5,636 bases of DNA from Luminiphilus sp. (lineage in GTDB: Bacteria > Pseudomonadota > Gammaproteobacteria > Pseudomonadales > Halieaceae), in contig JAQXEB010000007.1 in the NCBI GenBank assembly GCA_029251065.1, forward strand, positions 1-5,636, given 5' to 3'. The translations under genes and the position numbers were made by a program. Below the pieces are notes generated by a model. It made no database searches, was not told where the DNA came from, and was given only the letters and a program-made list of their open reading frames with translations. This document shows, piece by piece, positions 1 through 4,749 of the stretch; within the stretch, counting starts at the first letter, position 1, and each line of letters begins with the position of its first letter.

Positions 1-857
1 GCAAGATCGGCGTGCATCAGAATGCTCTGAAAAAGTGTTGGCGGCCCCGGCATGACCGTGATCGCATGTGCTTTGATCGCATTGAGAACCTGCGGGACAT
101 CGAAGGTCGCCATGGGGTAAACGGTTGCTCCCCGTAATAAAGCGGCCAACCAACCGGCCTTGTAGCCGAAACTGTGGAAAAACGGATTAATAATCAGGTA
201 GCGATCGTCGCTTTCAATGCCGAGGATGGATGCAAATGTGCTGAACGCCCTCAAGTTCTGGCCGTGCGTCGTCACAACCCCCTTGGCGCGTCCCGTAGTG
301 CCCGAGGTAAACAAAATGTCCGAGACGGTATCTTCATTCACCCGACGTCGCAGCGCGTCTCTGCGAGCACAGATCTCAGGCGTCGCGACTGCGCCCTCTG
401 ATACCCAGGTCTGGATGTCGTCGGTGGATGCAGAGCCGGGTGCTCGTATCGTAACGATGTGGTGCAGGCCTTCTATGTTTTGAGCCGCCAAGTTGTCGGC
501 GTAATCGTTCCCCAAAAAATGATCGACCACAAACGCCACTGAGCTTCCACTGTCGCGGATGATCTGACTCGCCTCGGTTGCTTTGTAGCGTGTGTTAACG
601 GTGACGAGTGTGCCCCCCACGTATTGGATCGCCAGCGCTGCAATAATCCATTCGGCGCAGTTGGGCGCCCAAATGGCGGCTCTGTTCCCACACTGAAAGT
701 CTCGTGCTGCGAGTGCTGATGCGAGCGCACGAACGCGGGTTGCGACATCGGTGAAGGAGAACGAATGGGCGCCGTCGACGATAAACACCCGATCGGCATA
801 GACCTGAGCGGCATGCTCGACGAGCGCGGCCGTTGAGTTGGGGGTGCTGACTGACAA
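1..857 (-). CDS. fadD3: Acyl-CoA synthetase, FadD3-like (HIP-CoA ligase candidate), N-terminal 285 residues, cut by left window edge
   Basis: An ATP-dependent acyl-CoA ligase of the ANL (AMP-binding) superfamily. It would activate a carboxylic acid to its CoA thioester through an acyl-adenylate in the cytoplasm. Reading leftward from the TTG at 857-855, the frame is open to the window edge. Visible landmarks are the P-loop LFTSGTTGRAKGV at residues 182-194, an APNCAEW segment at 64-70, NTRYKATE at 88-95, and INPFFHSFGYKAGW at 223-236, followed by VMPGPPTLFQS at 268-278. The PFFHSFGYKAG and PGPPT stretches recall mycobacterial FadD3 (from memory), the ligase for the C/D-ring indanedione propanoate. 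The C-terminal adenylation hinge and lysine lie outside the window; FadD3 is about 500 residues. The start is TTG because a stop codon lies eight codons upstream, no in-frame ATG occurs before residue 249, and AAGGG sits 7 bases upstream. It is divergent from the ipdAB operon, which supports the steroid assignment. The exact substrate is inferred; another medium-sized cyclic acid is possible. Confidence 0.85.
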   Translation of the reverse strand, partial: MSVSTPNSTAALVEHAAQVYADRVFIVDGAHSFSFTDVATRVRALASALAARDFQCGNRAAIWAPNCAEWIIAALAIQYVGGTLVTVNTRYKATEASQIIRDSGSSVAFVVDHFLGNDYADNLAAQNIEGLHHIVTIRAPGSASTDDIQTWVSEGAVATPEICARRDALRRRVNEDTVSDILFTSGTTGRAKGVVTTHGQNLRAFSTFASILGIESDDRYLIINPFFHSFGYKAGWLAALLRGATVYPMATFDVPQVLNAIKAHAITVMPGPPTLFQSILMHADL

Positions 858-864
858 AGTGATA

Positions 865-869
865 CCCTT
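865..869 (-). promoter_or_regulatory. Shine-Dalgarno site that decides the TTG start of the fadD3-like gene
   Basis: On the minus strand this reads AAGGG and lies 7 bases before the TTG at 857-855. The two ATG codons a little further upstream (882-880 and 879-877) are in a different frame that does not encode the synthetase, so this site and the TTG are the best supported initiation signal. Confidence 0.6.
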
Positions 870-922
870 TTTGAAACATCATTAGTCTTTTTGTGCACGC
901 TAAGTGGCTTCGCCCGAGTTGT

Positions 923-935
923 CATAGTCTCTATG
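923..935. promoter_or_regulatory. Perfect 5-base inverted repeat CATAG-N3-CTATG, possible operator
   Basis: The two 5-base arms are exact reverse complements around a 3-base centre, and the dyad lies near the middle of the divergent intergenic region, where a shared repressor would be expected to bind. The arms do not extend further, so chance occurrence is quite possible. Confidence 0.2.
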
Positions 936-991
936 GGGGATGCTGGTGCAGAGGCCGACTTTGATACTGCTTTTAATCTAACTGAAACGAT

Positions 992-997
992 AGGAAA
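992..997 (+). promoter_or_regulatory. Shine-Dalgarno site AGGAAA that decides the ipdA-like start
   Basis: AGGAAA lies 7 bases before the ATG at 1005. The same reading frame is open upstream to a TTG at 891 and has another ATG at 933, but neither has a purine-rich site at the right distance. The 1005 start also gives a 290-residue protein, close to the length I recall for mycobacterial IpdA (about 292). Confidence 0.65.
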
Positions 998-1004
998 TGC
1001 GCGC

Positions 1005-1877
1005 ATGAATAAGTGCGTCAGCGCCGCGGATGCGATGTCTGTTATTGAGAGCGGAATGACCATCGGTATTGGTGGTTGGGGTCCGCGACGAAAACCCATG
1101 GCGCTGGTACGCGAGCTTCTGCGGTCCGACGTACGTGATTTGACGGTCGTGGCCTATGGTGGCGCGGATGTCGGATTGCTGTGTGCGGCTGGAAAAGTCC
1201 GAAAAGTGGTGTATGCGTTCGTCTCTTTGGACTTTATGCCCCTAGAGCCCGGGTTTCGAAAGGCTCGGGAGACGGGCAGTGTGGACGTTCGTGAAATCGA
1301 CGAAGGCATGATGCTGCTCGGGTTGAGAGCCGCGGCTTGGGGGAGTCCTTATATTCCGACTCGGATTGGCTTGGGAACCGACGTGATCACACGCAATCCC
1401 GACTTGCAGCTGGTGGACAGTCCCTATGACGATAAAGAGTGGGTGGCGATGCCGGCTTTAAATCTCGACGTCTCGTTGCTGCATGCAACGCGCGGGGATG
1501 CCCGCGGCGTGTGTGAGATCGCCAGTCCAGATCACTACATGGATGACTGGTTTGCCCGCGCCGCGAAGAAAACAGTGGTTTCCGTCGATGAGCTCGTACC
1601 CTCGGATTATTTTCACAATGCTGACGTGGCGCGACGCGTTTACTGGGAGCGAAATCTGACGTCGCATATTGTCCACATTTCGGGTGGTGCACATCCGTCG
1701 TCTTCTGACCCGCTGTACGGGTACGACGTGAAGCACTACAAAGAATATGCAGCCGCATTGGCAGAGGGCGGCTATGACAGGTGGTCGGAAGCTTATTTAG
1801 GTGATTCTGAGTCGAGTTACCAAAGCAACGTGGGTGGCTTAGAGGCCATTCAGACCTTGCCACTTCCGGTTTACTAG
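1005..1877 (+). CDS. ipdA: IpdA-like CoA-transferase-family alpha subunit (COCHEA-CoA hydrolase, steroid ring C opening)
   Basis: A 290-residue protein of the class I CoA-transferase fold. With the next gene product it should form the IpdAB heteromer. In Mycobacterium and Rhodococcus, IpdAB is a hydrolase rather than a CoA-transferase: it opens the remaining carbocycle (ring C) of COCHEA-CoA during steroid breakdown. The N-terminal half carries the glycine-rich loop IGIGGWGPRRKP at residues 20-31, typical of CoA-transferase alpha subunits. The segment VREIDEGMMLLGLRAAAWG at 95-113 holds conserved acidic residues; E100 is my best candidate for the glutamate reported as important in IpdA (Glu105 as I recall it). 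After it come PYIPTRIGLGTDV at 115-127 and a Rossmann-like C-terminal half (VSLLHATRGDARG, then KKTVVSVDELV). No signal peptide or membrane segment is seen, so it is cytoplasmic. Only 12 bases separate its stop from the partner gene. Family membership is clear; the steroid substrate is inferred from the gene set. Confidence 0.88.
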   Translation: MNKCVSAADAMSVIESGMTIGIGGWGPRRKPMALVRELLRSDVRDLTVVAYGGADVGLLCAAGKVRKVVYAFVSLDFMPLEPGFRKARETGSVDVREIDEGMMLLGLRAAAWGSPYIPTRIGLGTDVITRNPDLQLVDSPYDDKEWVAMPALNLDVSLLHATRGDARGVCEIASPDHYMDDWFARAAKKTVVSVDELVPSDYFHNADVARRVYWERNLTSHIVHISGGAHPSSSDPLYGYDVKHYKEYAAALAEGGYDRWSEAYLGDSESSYQSNVGGLEAIQTLPLPVY

Positions 1878-1889
1878 GAGAGCCTCAGA

Positions 1890-2684
1890 ATGACATTTTC
1901 GCTCGCTGAGCTCATGGTCTGCGCCGCCAGTCGCAGTTTTGAAAACGAGGGGGAAGTCCTTGCCACGGGCATTGGCTTGCTGCCGCGTCTGGCTGCAAGC
2001 CTTGCGATGCGCACCTCCAACCCCGACATGATGATGACAGACAGTCAGTCGTTCATGCTTTCCACCCCGAATCCCGTCAGCGGAATGGCCTCACACAGCG
2101 GTCAGGCGAATGAAAATTGGATGGGATTTGCGCGTATTTTCGACAACGTCTGGAGTGGAGCTCGCCACGCGCTTGTGGGTCCCAGTCAAATTGATCGCTT
2201 TGGACAAACAAATATTGCTGCGCTGGGCGGAAGCTATGAGGCGCCGAAAGTGCAACTGCTGGGTGTCAGGGGGTTTCCCGGCAACTCGATCAGTCACGCG
2301 AACTCTTTTTTTGTGCCCAAGCATTCGACACGTGTGTTCGTAACCGGTGAATGTGATGTGGTGTGCTCGATCGGCTATAACCCAGAGCGCTTGCCGCGGG
2401 GTTATACGTTTGACGACATTGATATCAGGCGCGTGATTACCGATTTGTGCGTCATGGATTTTAACGGACCCAATAAACAGATGCGGGTGGTGAGCCTTAA
2501 TCCGGGGGTGCCACTCTCTGAGGTGCTGGATAATACTGGATTTGAGGTGGCGGTGGCCCCCAATGTAGCGGAAACGCCGGCGCCGTCGGCCGAGCAGCTG
2601 GCGCTCATTGCTGAGCTTGATCCATTGAACCTGCGGTCCAAGCAGCTCAAGGACAATCCCCCTGGTGTGCGTAACCCTAATTAG
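1890..2684 (+). CDS. ipdB: IpdB-like CoA-transferase-family beta subunit (partner of IpdA)
   Basis: A 264-residue beta subunit of the class I CoA-transferase fold, expected to pair with the IpdA-like protein to hydrolyse a ring of a CoA-bound steroid intermediate. Landmarks are FENEGEVLATGIGLLPRLAA at residues 17-36, PSQIDRFGQTNIAALGG at 98-114, LLGVRGFPGNSISHANSFF at 123-141, and FVTGECDVVCSIGY at 150-163. At the place where true class I CoA-transferases have the SENG motif with the catalytic glutamate, the sequence reads MTDSQSFM (49-56) and has no glutamate. This fits the hydrolase role known for IpdAB rather than CoA transfer. The C-terminal 35 or so residues are polar and proline-rich, somewhat longer than the mycobacterial protein (about 250 residues as I recall). 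Its AGGAGA ribosome site overlaps the ipdA stop codon, 8 bases before the ATG, which suggests coupled translation and balanced subunit production. Confidence 0.88.
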   Translation: MTFSLAELMVCAASRSFENEGEVLATGIGLLPRLAASLAMRTSNPDMMMTDSQSFMLSTPNPVSGMASHSGQANENWMGFARIFDNVWSGARHALVGPSQIDRFGQTNIAALGGSYEAPKVQLLGVRGFPGNSISHANSFFVPKHSTRVFVTGECDVVCSIGYNPERLPRGYTFDDIDIRRVITDLCVMDFNGPNKQMRVVSLNPGVPLSEVLDNTGFEVAVAPNVAETPAPSAEQLALIAELDPLNLRSKQLKDNPPGVRNPN

Positions 2685-2695
2685 GAGTACTGGAT

Positions 2696-3568
2696 ATGAC
2701 TGAAACCACAGAGCCCATGGAAGAGCGCGATATCGTGACTTACGAGGTCGTGGACGGTGTCGCCTGGGTGTCGATGAATCGACCCAAGTACAACAACGCG
2801 CAAAATGGCCAGATGACCTATGAGCTTGATGGGGCGTTTATGAAGGCAGTGGCTGACGATGACGTCAAAGTGATCGTTTTGCGTGGAGAGGGGAAGCATT
2901 TCTCTGCGGGACACGATATCGGCACCCCGGGGCGCGATGTTCATTTGAGTCAGGAGCGTGTAACCAGTTGGTACGATCACGCGAACAAACCGGGCGGTGA
3001 GTTCTTGTACGTTCGAGAGGCTGAGGCGTATCTGGGCATGTGCCGTCGTTGGCGAGACATGCCCAAGCCGACAATTGCAGCCGTTCAAGGCGCGTGTATT
3101 GCGGGTGGTCTGATGCTTGCTTGGATTTGTGATCTGATTGTTGCGACCGAAGACGCCTATTTTTCCGATCCTGTGGTTCGGATGGGTATTCCTGGCGTCG
3201 AATATTTTGCCCACCCGTACGAGCTCAATCCCCGAATTGCAAAAGAATTTCTCTTTACCGGTAATAAAATGGGCGCAGAGCGCGCCTATCAGATGGGCAT
3301 GGTCAATCAGATCAGCACACGCGATACCTTGCTCGATGACGTGACCGCACTGGCGAATAAGATTGCTGCAATGCCGCGGCTGGGCCTGGCCTTAACAAAG
3401 CAAGCGATCAATAACGTTGAAGACCTGCAAGGGAAGCGTCAGGGCATGGAGGCCGCTTTTGCCTGGCATCATTTCGCGCACGCGCACAATGACGTGGTGT
3501 CGGGCGATAAGTTGGGTGGCTTTGACGCTAAAGCAATGGCCAAGGCGAATAAGTCACAGGACAGTTGA
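2696..3568 (+). CDS. Crotonase-fold enoyl-CoA hydratase/isomerase-family protein, atypical active site
   Basis: A 290-residue member of the crotonase superfamily, which acts on acyl-CoA thioesters. The two oxyanion-hole segments are clear: GEGKHFSAGHDIG at residues 64-76 and VQGACIAGGLMLAWICDL at 130-147. The catalytic glutamates of classical enoyl-CoA hydratase (rat E144 and E164) align with M140 and V160 (in FSDPVVRMGIPG), so simple water addition by the usual mechanism is unlikely. Between the two oxyanion segments is a longer loop than usual (about 75-115, with WYDHANKPGGEF), and the C-terminal part has WHHFAHAHND at 257-266. This pattern recalls a crotonase subgroup also found in actinobacteria. 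It does not resemble EchA20, the known ring D hydrolase, as I remember that sequence. The ribosome site AGGAGT overlaps the ipdB stop and lies 7 bases before this ATG. Its place between ipdB and acyl-CoA dehydrogenases implies a job in the same pathway: hydrolase, isomerase or unconventional hydratase. Confidence 0.87.
   Translation: MTETTEPMEERDIVTYEVVDGVAWVSMNRPKYNNAQNGQMTYELDGAFMKAVADDDVKVIVLRGEGKHFSAGHDIGTPGRDVHLSQERVTSWYDHANKPGGEFLYVREAEAYLGMCRRWRDMPKPTIAAVQGACIAGGLMLAWICDLIVATEDAYFSDPVVRMGIPGVEYFAHPYELNPRIAKEFLFTGNKMGAERAYQMGMVNQISTRDTLLDDVTALANKIAAMPRLGLALTKQAINNVEDLQGKRQGMEAAFAWHHFAHAHNDVVSGDKLGGFDAKAMAKANKSQDS
3558..3561 (+). promoter_or_regulatory. Weak ribosome binding site for the first acyl-CoA dehydrogenase
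   Basis: AGGA lies inside the last codons of the crotonase gene, 11 bases before the ATG at 3573. It is shorter and further away than the sites of the other operon genes. Because the crotonase stop is only 4 bases from this ATG, initiation probably depends on ribosomes finishing the upstream gene. Confidence 0.4.
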
Positions 3569-3572
3569 TTCG

Positions 3573-4739
3573 ATGGATTTAGTGTACACACAAGAGCAGC
3601 AGACGTTTCGTGCAGAGATCAGGAAATGGCTGACCGCCCATGTGCCGAGCGAACGATTGCCTTCTTTTGATACTGCGGAAGGTTTCGCGGCGCACCGTCA
3701 GTGGGAGCGTACCCTCGCGAAGGATAATTGGGGGATGGTCACTTGGCCGACTGAGTTTGGAGGACGGGGCTGCAATCTCATCGAGTGGCTGATTTTCGAG
3801 GAAGAATATTATCGTGCAGGGGCACCTCTGCGCGTTAATCAAAATGGCATTTTCTTACTCGGGCCGACCTTGATGGAATACGGAACGCCGGAGCAAAAAG
3901 CACGCTTTATTCCGGCCATGGCCAGTGGCGATGAAATTTGGGCACAGGGTTGGTCTGAGCCGAATGCGGGGTCTGATATGGCAGCGATACGTTGTCGCGC
4001 AGACCGTGACGGTGATGAGTTCGTTATTAATGGCCAAAAAATTTGGTCAACGCGCGCCGTTTACGCAGATTGGGTGTTCGGATTATTTCGAACCGATCCT
4101 GACTCGTCACGGCACCACGGCTTGTCGAAACTGTTAGTGCCGCTCAACTCTGAAGGCGTCACGGTAAGACCCATTGAGCAGCTCAATGGACTTCCTGGCT
4201 TTGCCGAGATTTTCTTTGACGACGTTCGCGTCCCCGCCTTTAACTTACTGGGCGGCGAAGGCGAGGGGTGGCGCATTGCCATGGCGACTGCGGGTTTCGA
4301 GCGCGGCTTGATGCTCAGAAGTCCGGCTAGATTCCAGCAGGCGTGTAAGCGATTGGTGCAGCTTTATCGGGAGAACGGCTCTGATGTGATCAATCCGCGG
4401 ATCGAATCAGCTGTGGTGCGGTGCTATATGGATGCTGAAGCGTACGCGTTGTCCACGTATCAAACCGCCTCGAAGTTGTGCTCGGGTGGAACAATTGGCG
4501 CGGAGGCGAGTTGTAATAAAATATTTTGGTCTGAAATGGACCTCTTGATCCATGAAACAGCAATGGATTTACTGGGTGCACGTGCCGAAATAGAGCCGCA
4601 AACTGCGGCTGAATTTGCTGAGCTTGGCTCGTGGCTTGACGGGTTTATGTTTGCGCAGTCGGGTCCAATTTACGCCGGCACGAACGAAATTCAACGTAAT
4701 ATTATTGCCGAGCGCGTACTCGGTATGCCGCGCAAGTGA
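3573..4739 (+). CDS. Acyl-CoA dehydrogenase, full length (FadE31-like)
   Basis: A 388-residue FAD-dependent acyl-CoA dehydrogenase that introduces an alpha,beta double bond in an acyl-CoA and passes electrons to electron-transfer flavoprotein. Family landmarks are WPTEFGGRG at residues 58-66, the first signature GWSEPNAGSD at 126-135 (FAD and substrate contact), NGQKIWST at 153-160, and the C-terminal signature IYAGTNEIQRNIIAERVLG at 366-384. The medium-chain enzyme base lies in YEGT; here it is YAGT, so that glutamate is absent. E243 in GFERGLML falls where isovaleryl- and long-chain-type enzymes place their base and is the candidate catalytic residue. The N-terminus and the SRAVYADWVFGLFRTDP region recall mycobacterial FadE31, a C/D-ring pathway gene near fadD3 (from memory). 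The frame is open upstream into the crotonase gene, but homology begins at the ATG at 3573 (MDLVYTQEQQ), 4 bases after the crotonase stop. With the next gene it may form a heteromeric dehydrogenase; that pairing is inferred. Confidence 0.9.
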   Translation: MDLVYTQEQQTFRAEIRKWLTAHVPSERLPSFDTAEGFAAHRQWERTLAKDNWGMVTWPTEFGGRGCNLIEWLIFEEEYYRAGAPLRVNQNGIFLLGPTLMEYGTPEQKARFIPAMASGDEIWAQGWSEPNAGSDMAAIRCRADRDGDEFVINGQKIWSTRAVYADWVFGLFRTDPDSSRHHGLSKLLVPLNSEGVTVRPIEQLNGLPGFAEIFFDDVRVPAFNLLGGEGEGWRIAMATAGFERGLMLRSPARFQQACKRLVQLYRENGSDVINPRIESAVVRCYMDAEAYALSTYQTASKLCSGGTIGAEASCNKIFWSEMDLLIHETAMDLLGARAEIEPQTAAEFAELGSWLDGFMFAQSGPIYAGTNEIQRNIIAERVLGMPRK

Positions 4740-4749
4740 GGGCAGAGGT

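Larger units (their letters stand above)
858..1004. promoter_or_regulatory. Divergent intergenic region between the synthetase gene and the ipdA-led operon
   Basis: This 147-base gap separates two divergently read transcription units and must hold the promoters of both, unless they are read through from outside. I see no convincing sigma-70 pair with proper spacing on either strand. It contains a short perfect inverted repeat (923-935) and two copies of a TGATAC...TGAAAC pair (860-877 and 962-988), which are possible regulator sites. I did not find the CAAG-NN-CTTG core that I recall for the mycobacterial KstR2 operator. No small gene is supported here, although the ipdA frame stays open back to 891. 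Confidence 0.5.

Noticed and set aside
893..898. GTGCAC palindrome in the intergenic region
   Set aside because: A 6-base palindrome is expected often by chance and does not extend on either side.
891..1004. N-terminal extension of the ipdA-like protein to the TTG at 891 or the ATG at 933
   Set aside because: The extra residues do not resemble the family's N-terminus and neither start has a ribosome site. The ATG at 1005 has AGGAAA at good spacing and gives the expected length.
473..1099. 208-codon minus-strand open frame overlapping the synthetase gene and the ipdA start
   Set aside because: It covers the same DNA as the synthetase in another frame. Its translation is rich in S, R and P with no family motif, whereas the neighbouring frame gives a clear AMP-binding enzyme.
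1387..1863. 158-codon minus-strand open frame opposite ipdA
   Set aside because: Its composition is rich in R, H, P and T, as expected from reading a coding strand backwards. The sense frame is a clear CoA-transferase-family protein.
2681..3214. 177-codon minus-strand open frame opposite the crotonase gene
   Set aside because: It is antisense to a well-supported crotonase coding region, has no recognisable motif or ribosome site, and is explained by codon bias of the real gene.
3417..3572. Upstream extension of the first acyl-CoA dehydrogenase into the crotonase gene
   Set aside because: The frame is open, but the extra 52 residues overlap the crotonase C-terminus in another frame, and family homology starts at MDLVYTQEQQ.
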